DNA from: an uncultured Propionibacteriaceae bacterium
Lineage (GTDB): Bacteria > Actinomycetota > Actinomycetes > Propionibacteriales > Propionibacteriaceae
Reading direction: 5' to 3'
Length of the DNA: 28,387 nt
Assembly (NCBI GenBank): GCA_936924635.1
Contig: CAKZHP010000012.1
Location: 1-28,387 of the forward strand
In this document: positions 15,065-22,845 of the stretch, one piece after another
Layout of the letters: every line of letters begins with the position of its first letter
Position numbering within the stretch: the first letter of the stretch is position 1
Position numbers and translations under genes: made by a program
The notes under the pieces: generated by a model
What the model was told of the DNA's origin: nothing
What the model saw: the letters and a program-made list of their open reading frames with translations, nothing else
Databases searched by the model: none

Positions 15065-17434
15065 ATGCTCCCCGCCTGGCTGCTCGACGACCCGAGGGTC
15101 GTGCACACCGAGCGCACCCCTGGCGTGGCGGCGATCACCGCGGAGTGGCCGGCATGGGTGCCCAGTGACGTCGTGGCCCGGCTCGCGGGGCTGGGCATCG
15201 AGAAGCCCTGGCGTCATCAGGTGGAGGCGGCCGAGGCCCTGCGGCAGAAGCGGCACGTGGCGGTCGCGACCGGTACGGCCTCCGGCAAGACGCTGTCGTA
15301 CCTGCTGCCGATCCTGAGCCCTGCTGGCGTGGTTGCCGAGGTGCCGGTGAACCGGCCGGCGAAGCGCCGGGCGTCTCGCCTGAAGCTGGTGCCGCCACTA
15401 CCAGGCCAGCTCCCGCTGCCCGGGCTGGAGGACCCGGCCGTCGGTCTGCTGCGGGAGCGACCCGTGCTGGTGCAGAGCGACCGGCGGCGGTTGCTCACGG
15501 GCAGCCGCGACACGGCGCTGTACATCGCCCCCACGAAGGCGCTCGCCCACGACCAGCTGCGAGCCAGCCGGGCGATCGGGCCGGACGACTGGCGCATCAC
15601 CACCCTCGATGGCGACTCCGACGACGAAGAGCGGCGGTACGCGCGGGAGTTCGCGACGTACGTGCTGACGAACCCCGACATGCTCCACCGCTCGGTGCTG
15701 CCGAACCACGCCCGGTGGCGCTCGTTCCTGGCGGGGTTGCGGTACGTGGTCGTGGACGAGTCCCACCGCTACCGCGGGGTGTTCGGGGCGCACGTGGCGC
15801 TGGTGCTGCGGCGGCTGCGGCGGCTGTGCGCCGTGTACGGAGCCGAGCCGGCGTTCGTGTTCGTCTCGGCCACGGCGGCGGACGCCACCGAGTCGGCGAG
15901 CCTCCTGATCGGGGAGGACGCGCTCGCGATCACGCCGGTGACCTGGGACGCGTCGCCCCGCGGTGAGCGAACGACTCTGCTGTGGCAGCCGGAGGCGGCC
16001 GCGGAGGACGAGACGGCCGAGCTGCTGGCTCGCCTGGTCGACGACGGCCTGCAGACGCTGGCGTTCGTCCCCTCCCGACGGGCGGCGGAGACGGTGTCGA
16101 AGCGATCGAGCGAGATGGCGCGTACGGGATCGGTGGCGGCGTACCGCAGCGGCTACCTCGCCCGGGACCGGCGTGCGATCGAGCAGGGGCTGCAGGCAGG
16201 GTCCGTACGGGGCGTCGCCACCACCAACGCGCTGGAGCTGGGCGTCGACATCGCAGGCGTGGACGCGGTGGTCATCAACGGCTTCCCGGGGTCGGTGGCC
16301 TCGTTCCGGCAGCAGTCGGGGCGCGCTGGGCGCCGCGGTGCCGACGCAGTCACGGTACTCGTCGGCCGCAACGACCCCTTGGATGCGTACCTGTTCGACC
16401 ACCCCGAGCTGATCTTCGCCGAGCCCGTCGAGGCGACGGTGCTCGACCCGGCGAACCCGTCGGTCCTTGGGCCACATCTGGGGGCCGCAGCACAGGAGAA
16501 GCCGCTCACCGACGACGACGAGCGCTGGTTCGGCCCGTCGCTGCACGCCGTGGTGCACCGGCTCACCGAGCACGGCACGCTGCGGCGGCGTGCCACCGGC
16601 TGGTTCTGGTGCCACCGGCAGCGCGCGGTCGACGCCATCGACCTGCGGTCCACCGCCGGCCAGCCCATCGAGATCATCGAGCGGGCCACGGGCCGCGTGG
16701 TCGGCACGACCGATGCCGCCCGCGCGCACCACACCGTGCACGAGGGAGCGGTGTACCTGCACCAGGGCGAGCACTGGGTCGTCGAGGAGCTCGACGAGGG
16801 TCAGGCGGAGGCGTTCGTACGCGCCGAGCAACCCACGTACGTCACCCAGCCGCTGAGCTCGACCAGCGTCACGGTGCTGAGCGACCAGACCCGGCGGCAG
16901 GTCGGGCGCGGCGAGGTGCACCGCGGCGCGGTGGAGATCACCACGCAGGTGACCGGGTACCTGGTGCGCGACGAGCGGACCGGTGACGTCATCGACCGGC
17001 GCGAGCTCGACCTCCCCGCGCGCACGCTGCGCACCCTGGCGACCTGGTTCACGCTCCCCGACGAGGTCACCGACGGCATGGGCAAGCTCGCCCGGACCGG
17101 CGGTGCCCATGCCGTCGAGCACGCCCTCCACGGGTTGCTGCCGACCTTCGCCCGCAACGACCGTACGGACGTCAGCGCCGCCTCCTTCGCTGCCCACCCC
17201 GACACCGGAGGACTGACGGTGTTCGTGCACGACGCCTATCCGGGCGGTGCCGGGTTCGCCGCCGCCGGGTACGTCCACGCCGAGGCCTGGGTCGATGCCG
17301 CCCTGTCCCGCCTCGAGTCCTGCGGCTGCAGCGCTGGCTGCCCGCGGTGCTGCATCTCCCCCTCCTGCGCCACCGGCAACGACGCCGTCGACAAGACGGC
17401 TGGTGCGGACCTGCTCCGGGCCCTGGCCGGCTGA
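15065..17434 (+). CDS. SF2 DEAD/DEAH-box helicase with DUF1998 Cys motif (SftH/Hrq1-like)
   Basis: 789 residues. Motif I ATGTASGKT is at 68-76, Ia APTKALAHDQLR at 155-166, Walker B VVVDESH at 228-234, and motif III is SAT. The second RecA domain carries TTNALELGVDIAGVD and QQSGRAGRRG. The C-terminal DUF1998 region ends in a cysteine cluster (CGCSAGCPRCC then SPSC) expected to bind zinc. The closest characterised relative in type is mycobacterial SftH, a 3'-5' DNA-dependent ATPase and helicase related to yeast Hrq1 and implicated in DNA repair. A Pro/Arg/Lys-rich insertion of about 50-60 residues separates motifs I and Ia (about 85-147). The frame stays open upstream, but ATG 15065 is supported by its promoter. 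Confidence 0.92.
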   Translation: MLPAWLLDDPRVVHTERTPGVAAITAEWPAWVPSDVVARLAGLGIEKPWRHQVEAAEALRQKRHVAVATGTASGKTLSYLLPILSPAGVVAEVPVNRPAKRRASRLKLVPPLPGQLPLPGLEDPAVGLLRERPVLVQSDRRRLLTGSRDTALYIAPTKALAHDQLRASRAIGPDDWRITTLDGDSDDEERRYAREFATYVLTNPDMLHRSVLPNHARWRSFLAGLRYVVVDESHRYRGVFGAHVALVLRRLRRLCAVYGAEPAFVFVSATAADATESASLLIGEDALAITPVTWDASPRGERTTLLWQPEAAAEDETAELLARLVDDGLQTLAFVPSRRAAETVSKRSSEMARTGSVAAYRSGYLARDRRAIEQGLQAGSVRGVATTNALELGVDIAGVDAVVINGFPGSVASFRQQSGRAGRRGADAVTVLVGRNDPLDAYLFDHPELIFAEPVEATVLDPANPSVLGPHLGAAAQEKPLTDDDERWFGPSLHAVVHRLTEHGTLRRRATGWFWCHRQRAVDAIDLRSTAGQPIEIIERATGRVVGTTDAARAHHTVHEGAVYLHQGEHWVVEELDEGQAEAFVRAEQPTYVTQPLSSTSVTVLSDQTRRQVGRGEVHRGAVEITTQVTGYLVRDERTGDVIDRRELDLPARTLRTLATWFTLPDEVTDGMGKLARTGGAHAVEHALHGLLPTFARNDRTDVSAASFAAHPDTGGLTVFVHDAYPGGAGFAAAGYVHAEAWVDAALSRLESCGCSAGCPRCCISPSCATGNDAVDKTAGADLLRALAG

Positions 17435-17442
17435 CCGACCCC

Positions 17443-17459
17443 GGTCGCGGCGAGCGACC
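17443..17459 (+). terminator. Hairpin after the helicase gene
   Basis: GGTCGC-GGCGA-GCGACC forms a 6-bp stem with a 5-nt loop, 8 bases after the helicase stop. No T-tract follows. It could serve as a terminator or RNA 3' end between this gene and the convergent Tad locus. The remaining 17460-17667 holds no gene I can support. Confidence 0.35.
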
Positions 17460-17667
17460 TCGGCCGCAACGCACCGATTCCCGTCGAGCGCTGAGCACCG
17501 CCGCTGCCGTCGGAGCGTGGGACAGCCCGTGTTTCACGTCCAAGCCGAGCAGCAGGTCACGCCAACGACGGGGTTACCGGTTGGGTCCGACCCGGACCTC
17601 ACCCCCTCTCTCCGGGCCAGCCTGAATGCCGGAGCAGTTGCGCCTCAGCCGTACCCGGATCGACGCG

Positions 17668-18045
17668 TCACACAGCGTTGCCTGCCTTGGCGGCCCCGGT
17701 GACTCCGCCCGGCAGGCCGGGCACGCGCCATCCGATCACCACCTCGCACTCGACGGTCAACACGAACGATCCCGCTGTCCCCTCGAGGCGGCACGAGGTG
17801 ACCGTCGCGTCGTTGCTCTGCGCCGAGACAGCCGCCGCCTGACAGGCGTCGCGACCGCCGAGGAAGGCCGTGGCGCCGGAAAGAGCGGAGAGATCTGCGG
17901 CAGCCCTCGCCCGGTGGACGGCAGCCACGTAGCCCCCGACCAGGCAGACGAGCACCGCCGCGACGGACAGGGCGATCGCCACCACAGCCAGGAGGCCGGT
18001 CCCCGAACCCCGGTCTGACCTGGGGCGGACGCGCTCACCGCACAC
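17668..18045 (-). CDS. TadE-like pilus-associated protein (Rv3654c-like)
   Basis: 125 residues: a short basic cytoplasmic start ending DRGSGTGLLA, one membrane helix (about 17-43, LLAVVAIALSVAAVLVCLVGG onward), then an extracellular part that begins RARAAADLSALSGATAF, the signature of TadE/TadG-like pseudopilins found at the end of actinobacterial Tad loci. Three cysteines in the external part (68, 85 and 100) could form a disulfide. GTG start with AAGGAG 7 nt upstream; it overlaps the TadE gene by 11 bp. Probably a minor pilin or assembly factor. It is the last gene of the locus and is convergent with the helicase gene. Confidence 0.78.
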   Translation of the reverse strand: MCGERVRPRSDRGSGTGLLAVVAIALSVAAVLVCLVGGYVAAVHRARAAADLSALSGATAFLGGRDACQAAAVSAQSNDATVTSCRLEGTAGSFVLTVECEVVIGWRVPGLPGGVTGAAKAGNAV

Positions 18046-18430
18046 GACCCGGCTCCTTCACAGCCATGGCGCGTCCCGTGATCTCGGGCACCCCGGCTCG
18101 GTCACTCACCAGGGGGAACGGCGCGGTGACGACGACGGTCACGGACGTCGCATCGTCCTGCGTGCTCACCACTGCCCCAGCGGGGACGGCGGCGGTGAGC
18201 TGCTCGACGGCAGCGGTGTCGCCCCGGGCCGCCTGTCGCGCGATGGCGGAGGCGCTGTCGGTGCAGCGGATCTGGACCAGCAGTGCGGCACCCAGCGAGA
18301 CCACGAGAGCCACCAGCATCGCAACGCCGAGGGAGGCGAAGGCTGCTTCCACCGTGACGGCGCCTCTGTCTGATCGCGCGAGCCGGTGAGACCGCGCGGT
18401 GACGGATGGCAAACGACCCTGGGCGTTCAT
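18035..18430 (-). CDS. TadE-family minor pilin
   Basis: 131 residues. A basic leader of about 26 residues ends in DRGAVTVEAAFASLG, a type IV pilin-like cleavage site with the conserved Glu at +5. A hydrophobic helix (LGVAMLVALVVSLGAALLVQI) and an external domain of about 80 residues follow. TadE proteins are minor pseudopilins of Flp/Tad pili. The ATG overlaps the Flp pilin stop as ATGA (18427-18430), so synthesis is coupled. It carries one Cys (IRCTDS) just after the helix, as many TadE proteins do. Confidence 0.85.
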   Translation of the reverse strand: MNAQGRLPSVTARSHRLARSDRGAVTVEAAFASLGVAMLVALVVSLGAALLVQIRCTDSASAIARQAARGDTAAVEQLTAAVPAGAVVSTQDDATSVTVVVTAPFPLVSDRAGVPEITGRAMAVKEPGRVR

Positions 18431-18627
18431 CGCGCAAGGACCGCCATGATGTGCTGGAAGATCGACAGGGCGAGGCGCATCATCGCGCTGATCGGCTCCG
18501 GGCGCAGAACGAGCGCGATCACCAGGCTGACGAACGCAACGACTGCGGAGACCAGCAGGGCGTACTCGACGGTGACCGCCCCACGTTCTCCTCGACGACC
18601 TCCGATGGTGCTGGACGAACAAGCCAT
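18427..18627 (-). CDS. Flp-type pilin paralogue
   Basis: 66 residues: a short leader, then RGERGAVTVEYALLVSAVVA, i.e. a Gly processing site followed by Glu at +5 and Tyr at +6 as in Flp pilins, then a long hydrophobic helix and an amphipathic C-terminus (MMRLALSIFQHIMAVLA). Flp pilins are processed by a TadV/CpaA peptidase, which is not in this window. Excellent SD (AAGGAGG, 18633-18639) 5 nt from the ATG. A strong hairpin lies just upstream. This is the second pilin-like gene in the locus. Confidence 0.82.
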   Translation of the reverse strand: MACSSSTIGGRRGERGAVTVEYALLVSAVVAFVSLVIALVLRPEPISAMMRLALSIFQHIMAVLAR

Positions 18628-18657
18628 CAGAACCTCCTTGTGGGGGGGACGGGTGGG

Positions 18658-18688
18658 TCGGCCGGCGGCCTGACCGGCCGCCGGCCGA
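18658..18688 (-). other. Strong 13-bp hairpin between the two pilin genes
   Basis: Perfect 13-bp GC-only-but-for-one stem (18658-18670 with 18676-18688) and a 5-nt loop, lying 12 bp past the DUF4244 stop and about 20 bp before the Flp SD. No U-tract follows, so it more likely marks RNA processing or stabilisation, to set pilin levels, than full termination. Confidence 0.6.
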
Positions 18689-18700
18689 GGCAGCTCAGGC

Positions 18701-18904
18701 TCAGATGTGCTTGCCGACGACCGCCAGGATGCGCAGGAGCAGCTCCATGAGGGCCTGCTGGACCTGCGGATCGGTGAGGACCGCGAAGAGGATGCCGCCG
18801 AAGCCGATCACGGCGGCGGTGACGAGCGCGTACTCGGCCGAGACGGCCCCGCGCTCCGCCAGGCGGGAGCGGCGGCGGGCGACGAGGGTGGACGTGGGGG
18901 CCAT
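18701..18904 (-). CDS. DUF4244-type Flp pilin-like protein (Rv3656c-like)
   Basis: 67 residues: a basic leader (VARRRSRLAERG), then AVSAEYALVTAAVIGFGGIL with Glu at +5 of the Gly cleavage site, a helix and a short C-terminus (MELLLRILAVVGKHI). This matches the DUF4244 proteins that sit between tadC and tadE in Actinobacteria and are the likely major pilin. ATG 18904 has GGAAGGAAG upstream. The 297 bp beyond (18905-19201) hold no gene, so the promoter for the pilin-TadE group is probably there, with a perfect DnaA box at 18998-19006. Confidence 0.82.
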   Translation of the reverse strand: MAPTSTLVARRRSRLAERGAVSAEYALVTAAVIGFGGILFAVLTDPQVQQALMELLLRILAVVGKHI

Positions 18905-18997
18905 GGGATCTTCCTTCCGGTTCTCGCAACCCCGATGGCTGCGGACACCTCCGACCATGGGCACGCTCACCGGAACCCACCATGACGGCCGCGATCC

Positions 18998-19006
18998 TGT
19001 GGACAA
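18998..19006 (-). promoter_or_regulatory. DnaA-box sequence upstream of the pilin genes
   Basis: TTGTCCACA on the minus strand (TGTGGACAA on plus), the actinobacterial DnaA-box consensus without mismatch. It lies 94 bp upstream of the DUF4244 pilin start, oriented with that gene. Binding is not shown. Confidence 0.5.
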
Positions 19007-19201
19007 CGGTCGGTGTCGTTCTCAGCTGTGGGCCGTCGAGAGGGCGCGCGCAGCAGGCAACGCGGCAGTCGGCCCCACAGCTACGACACGACGGATGGAG
19101 GTGTGGCAGGCTCTACCGTCAACCGCTGTGGTTCGGCATCACCTCGGCGTGGGGTCAGGTCCGCGGCCGACCTGAGAGGGGAGACGCGCGGGCGCCGCGG
19201 G

Positions 19202-19624
19202 CTACCCGCCCACCGGCTTGAGCGCGAAGTTCGCCTTCTTGACGACGTCGGAGAGCATGGCCTTCCCCGCCTCCGTCACGAAGATGTGGCTCCGGCTGAT
19301 CCCCGTGATGCAGAGCACGTCGGGCACGTCCACGTCGTCCTTGAACTCGATGGAGCGGACTGCCACGCCGTCCGTACCCTCCCGAGACACAGCTGCGGAC
19401 CGTTCCAGGTCCAGGCTGTCCGCCCCGAGCACGGCGACCGGGGTGATGACCCCCACACGGTCGCCGTCCAGGTCGGTCTCGCAGTAGGCGAAGAGCGCCT
19501 TCACCGAGTCGTCAAGCGTCTCGTACAGGTCGGTGCGGATCATCCAGGGGGCGCTGGCGCACTGGACGGCTGCCATGGCCGGCCGCCGGTCACCAGGCTC
19601 GCCCCTCCACTCCAGAGGAGGCAT
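19202..19624 (-). CDS. Unknown protein inside the Tad locus
   Basis: 140 residues from ATG 19624 (GGGAGAGGG about 10 nt upstream); ATG 19576 (124 residues) is the main alternative. It is acidic and soluble, without membrane helix or signal peptide. Features are IRTDLYETLDDSVKALFAYC, then a beta-rich stretch (RVGVITPVAVLGADSLDLE, GVAVRSIEFKDDVDVPDV) and a helix (AGKAMLSDVVKKANFAL). I do not recognise the family. It lies between the broken osmC and the pilin genes on the same strand and is not part of the usual Tad gene set, so it may be an insertion rather than a pilus component. Confidence 0.6.
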   Translation of the reverse strand: MPPLEWRGEPGDRRPAMAAVQCASAPWMIRTDLYETLDDSVKALFAYCETDLDGDRVGVITPVAVLGADSLDLERSAAVSREGTDGVAVRSIEFKDDVDVPDVLCITGISRSHIFVTEAGKAMLSDVVKKANFALKPVGG

Positions 19625-19658
19625 GGAGAAGCTGCCCTCTCCCGCGACCCTAGCTCCC

Positions 19659-20020
19659 TCACGACCCGACCTTCCCGGGGTCGGTGCCGGAGGCGACGCG
19701 CACGCGTGGGCGCACCGTGATGCGGGTGACGCGCATCTTGAGGTCGTCCTCCGGCATCTCCCCGACGGCGTCGTCGGCATACTTCAGCACCGTCACGCCG
19801 GAGCTGGCAGCCACGGCGAGGAAGGAGAGCTGGCAGGAGCTGGCAGCGGCGACGAGGAGGCTCGCCGGGTTCGACAGGGCCCGGTCACCGCGGAAGGCGG
19901 CATCCGCGCTGATCGGGAAGGGCGTGTCGCCGACCATGACGGACTGTGCCGGTCGTACGTCTCGTAGTCGTCGGTACGGCCGGCCCACCGCAGCGCGGCG
20001 GCATACGTGTGCGTGGCCAC
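19659..20020 (-). pseudogene. OsmC-family peroxiredoxin, frameshifted and truncated
   Basis: From GTG 20020 the frame reads ATHTYAAALRWAGRTDDYET then YDR, a typical OsmC-like N-terminus, and then becomes unrelated. A second frame takes up the family with VMVGDTPFPISADAAFRGD, NPASLLVAAASSCQLSFLAV and KYADDAVGEMPEDDLKMRV. The shift lies between about 19937 and 19954 and needs one added base (or two removed). The product then stops after VRVASGTDPGKVGS, about 25-30 residues before the usual end, so the segment with the second redox Cys is missing. OsmC/Ohr proteins reduce organic hydroperoxides with two cysteines; only one remains. A sequencing error could explain the shift but not the missing end. 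Confidence 0.7.
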
Positions 20021-20075
20021 GCCGCGGCCCTACCGGCGGGCGGACACAGGTCAGCGGGCCGGGCAGTGCCCGTGG

Positions 20076-20816
20076 TCACCGCAGGAACAGCTCGACCAGC
20101 CCGGCCAGGATCGGGACGACTCCCACGAGCAGGAACGCGGGCAGGAAGCACGCGGACACGGGGATGATCGTCCGTACGCCGAGTGCCCGAGCCCGCGCCT
20201 GCACGTCTGCTGCCGCAGCAGAGCGAGCCTCGGCGGCGTGCTGCTGCAGAACGGGCCGCAGGGCGGTGCCCGAGTCGCACCCCCGGGCCAGGTCTTTGGC
20301 GAGAGCGCCCAGCACGGGGTCGTCACTGAGCGCCTGCCAGGCCTGGGCGTCGCTGAATCCCACCGACGTGTGCGCCGTCACCCTCTCCAGCAGCTCGGCC
20401 AGCGGCCCGCCGGTCGCGGCGCCGACAGCGGCCACCGCGGATCGCAGCGGCAGACCGGCGGCCACGCACCCGTCCAGCAGGTCCAGTGCCGTCGGCAGGT
20501 CGGCCCGTGCCCGGTCCCGCTGCTGGACCAGCCGTCGCGGTTCGAGCCGCCCGAGAACCAGGTACACCACGGACGCCACTCCCAGCCCGGCCAGAGCCGC
20601 CAGCCACACCGGACGTGAGACCAGCAAAGCAGTCCCGGCTCCCAGCAGGACCCCGATCTGGGCACGCTGCCGCGACGGCGGCGCGTCGGGGCGCGCGGAC
20701 AGCCAGGCTGGCCCCGCCCAGGGGACGGGCACCGCGCGCACCCGGGCCAGGCTCGGCGCATCCACCCACGTGTAGACCGCCAGGGCCACGAGTGCCGCGA
20801 CCAGTCCAGCGTTCAT
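20076..20816 (-). CDS. tadC: TadC-type pilus assembly membrane protein (T2SSF domain)
   Basis: 246 residues. N-terminal helix (GLVAALVALAVYTWV), a second membrane region near 52-90, a cytoplasmic T2SSF/GspF-type helical domain (about 95-200) with RADLPTALDLLDGCVAAGLPLRSAV, and two C-terminal helices ending VSACFLPAFLLVGVVPILAG. These are hallmarks of the inner-membrane platform of Flp/Tad pili. The ATG overlaps the tadB stop as ATGA (20813-20816). It lies 55 bp upstream of the broken osmC. Confidence 0.87.
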   Translation of the reverse strand: MNAGLVAALVALAVYTWVDAPSLARVRAVPVPWAGPAWLSARPDAPPSRQRAQIGVLLGAGTALLVSRPVWLAALAGLGVASVVYLVLGRLEPRRLVQQRDRARADLPTALDLLDGCVAAGLPLRSAVAAVGAATGGPLAELLERVTAHTSVGFSDAQAWQALSDDPVLGALAKDLARGCDSGTALRPVLQQHAAEARSAAAADVQARARALGVRTIIPVSACFLPAFLLVGVVPILAGLVELFLR

Positions 20817-21637
20817 GCGTCGGCCCCTGCCTGCGCACGCTCCACCGACTGCACCATGCGTTCTGTCACGATGACGCCGAGGCAGGCGAGCAACGCCCCC
20901 AGCAGCAGGCATACCGGGCCCGCGATCCCCGTGGTCAGCCACACCAGAGGCTGCGCTCCCAACGCCTCGCCCAGCGCGATGCCCGCCACGGGCAGACACA
21001 CCAGCACGCTCGTCGTGGCACGTGGAGACGCCAGCTCACCCGACACCACCTGGGCCAGGTCTCGCTCTCCGCGCAACGACTCGGCCACGAGCGCCAGCGA
21101 CGGTGCGATCGGCGCGCCCGTCACCGACGTGACCTCCCACGCCTGTGCAAGCCTGCGGAGGCCGCCCTGACCCGGCCTGCCCGCGGCAGTCCTCAGCGCC
21201 GCCACCACATCTCCCCCGACGGCCTGACTGTGGACGACAGGCAGCAGCACTGGGCAGTCAGCGGCCGCCAGCCGGAGGGCTTCTGTCGGCACGTGCCCGA
21301 TGGTGATCAGCGAACCCAGCACCCCACACGCCCTCGCCACCTCGCCCAGGCCCTTCTTCGCCGCCCGGTGCCTTCGCCGCTGCGCCAGCACCAAGACCGC
21401 CGTCAGCACGACACTCACAGCAGCAGCCGCCAAGCACGCGCCCCGGGGGCCTCCCAGCACCAGACCCGCAGTGACAGCGGCCATGCCGGGCGCGACCCAG
21501 ACCAGCCTGCGGCGCCGGCGAGGTGCTGACGCGACGACAGGGTCCACCGCCAGCCGAGCCCGCACAGCGCGGCGCCCGGCTGTCGGCACCAGCACCCAGA
21601 CGGCGAGACCAGTCAGCAACGCCGCCAGGACGGTCAC
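20813..21637 (-). CDS. tadB: TadB-type pilus assembly membrane protein (T2SSF domain)
   Basis: 274 residues. N-terminal helix (VLAALLTGLAVWVLVPTAG), a second membrane pair (about 49-85), a T2SSF domain with VARACGVLGSLITIGHVPTE and WEVTSVTGAPIAPSLALVAE, and C-terminal helices (VCLPVAGIALGEALGAQPLV and GPVCLLLGALLACLGVIV). It forms the membrane platform with TadC and couples it to the TadA ATPase. GTG start overlaps the tadA stop as GTGA (21634-21637). Confidence 0.87.
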   Translation of the reverse strand: MTVLAALLTGLAVWVLVPTAGRRAVRARLAVDPVVASAPRRRRRLVWVAPGMAAVTAGLVLGGPRGACLAAAAVSVVLTAVLVLAQRRRHRAAKKGLGEVARACGVLGSLITIGHVPTEALRLAAADCPVLLPVVHSQAVGGDVVAALRTAAGRPGQGGLRRLAQAWEVTSVTGAPIAPSLALVAESLRGERDLAQVVSGELASPRATTSVLVCLPVAGIALGEALGAQPLVWLTTGIAGPVCLLLGALLACLGVIVTERMVQSVERAQAGADA

Positions 21638-22845
21638 AGCCCGACCCCGGCAGCCGCCTCCAACGCCTCGGCCCCGGCTCCACAGGTCAGCTCCCCGTCG
21701 TGAACGGTCAGGCCCGGGACAGTCTGCACCAGGCCGTCCTCACCCCGCTCCAGCAGTCTCACCTCAGCCACCTGGCGACGACCGTCGCGGCCACGAGTCA
21801 CGTGCACCACTGCCTGCAGCGCCGCCCCGATCTGCGCGTGCGCCGCGGCGCGGTCGAGCCCTCCGAGCGCCGCGAGCGCCTCCAGCCGCGCAGGCACGGA
21901 GGCGGCCGAGTTGGCGTGCACGGTTCCGCAGCCGCCCTCGTGGCCGGTGTTCAGCGCCTGCAGCATGTCGACCAGCTCCGCCCCCCGCACCTCGCCCAGG
22001 ACGATCCGGTCCGGCCGCATCCGCAGCGCCTGCCGAACCAGATGGGTGAGCGTCACCGCCCCGGCACCCTCGGCATTGGGCGGTCTGCCCTCCAGCCGCA
22101 GCACGTGCGGATGGTCAGGGTCGAGCTCGCGCGAGTCCTCCACCACCAGCAGCCGCTCCGTGGGAGGCACCAGGGCCAGCAACGACGACAGCAGCGTCGT
22201 CTTGCCGGTGCCGGTCCCGCCCGAGACCAGGTACGCCACCCGCCGCTCCACCATCCCGGCCAGCACCGCCGCGAGCCGCGGGTGAACCGATCGCGACGCC
22301 ACCCAGTCGTCAAGGGTCAGCCGGCGCCGGTTGGGCACGCGGAGCGACAGGCAGGTGCCCTTGTCGGCCAGCACCCCCAGCACCGCATGGACCCGGACGC
22401 CGTCGGGCAACCGCGCGTCGACGTACGGTGACCCGTCGTCCAGCCGACGCCCCACCGACGCCGCCAGCCTGACTGCGAGACGCCGTACCTGCTCCTCCGA
22501 GGCGAACCGGACGCTGCTCCGCTCCAGCCCCCGCCCGGCGTCGACGTACACCTCGTCCGGCCCGTTCACGAGCACGTCGGTCACCCCGGGCGTCTGGAGC
22601 AGCGGGTCGAGGGGGCCGGCACCCACGGAGTCGCGACGCAGGGTCTCGGCCACCGACAGCACCGACGCGTCACTGACCACGTGACCGCACCAGCGCAACG
22701 CGTCGGCGATATCGGTCGCGTCAGGCTGTCGCCCCAGCGTGGCCACGCGCGCCCGGACGGCCTCCAGCTCGGCCGGCGCTAGCGCGGCCGTGAGCGCCCG
22801 CGGCCCCGGCCGTCCCCCGCCCCCGATCCTGGTCTCGAGCGTCAT
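21634..22845 (-). CDS. tadA: TadA/CpaF-family secretion ATPase
   Basis: 403 residues. Hexameric motor ATPase that powers Flp pilus assembly. The N-terminal domain (to about 170) has the conserved PGVTDVLVNGPDEVYVDAGR and LDDGSPYVDARLPDG. Walker A GGTGTGKTT is at 209-217, the Asp box RLLVVEDSREL at 231-241, Walker B with its Glu in RIVLGEVRG at 280-288, and the His box GHEGGCGTVHAN at 301-312. All catalytic residues are intact. The ATG overlaps the upstream CpaE-like stop as ATGA (22842-22845). Confidence 0.94.
   Translation of the reverse strand: MTLETRIGGGGRPGPRALTAALAPAELEAVRARVATLGRQPDATDIADALRWCGHVVSDASVLSVAETLRRDSVGAGPLDPLLQTPGVTDVLVNGPDEVYVDAGRGLERSSVRFASEEQVRRLAVRLAASVGRRLDDGSPYVDARLPDGVRVHAVLGVLADKGTCLSLRVPNRRRLTLDDWVASRSVHPRLAAVLAGMVERRVAYLVSGGTGTGKTTLLSSLLALVPPTERLLVVEDSRELDPDHPHVLRLEGRPPNAEGAGAVTLTHLVRQALRMRPDRIVLGEVRGAELVDMLQALNTGHEGGCGTVHANSAASVPARLEALAALGGLDRAAAHAQIGAALQAVVHVTRGRDGRRQVAEVRLLERGEDGLVQTVPGLTVHDGELTCGAGAEALEAAAGVGL

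Noticed and set aside
15398..17278. A 626-codon minus-strand frame opposite the helicase
   Set aside because: Antisense shadow with no recognisable motif; third-position bias belongs to the plus-strand frame.
21229..21238. A further DnaA-box-like 9-mer (TGTGGACGA) inside tadB
   Set aside because: One mismatch and inside coding sequence; not used as evidence.
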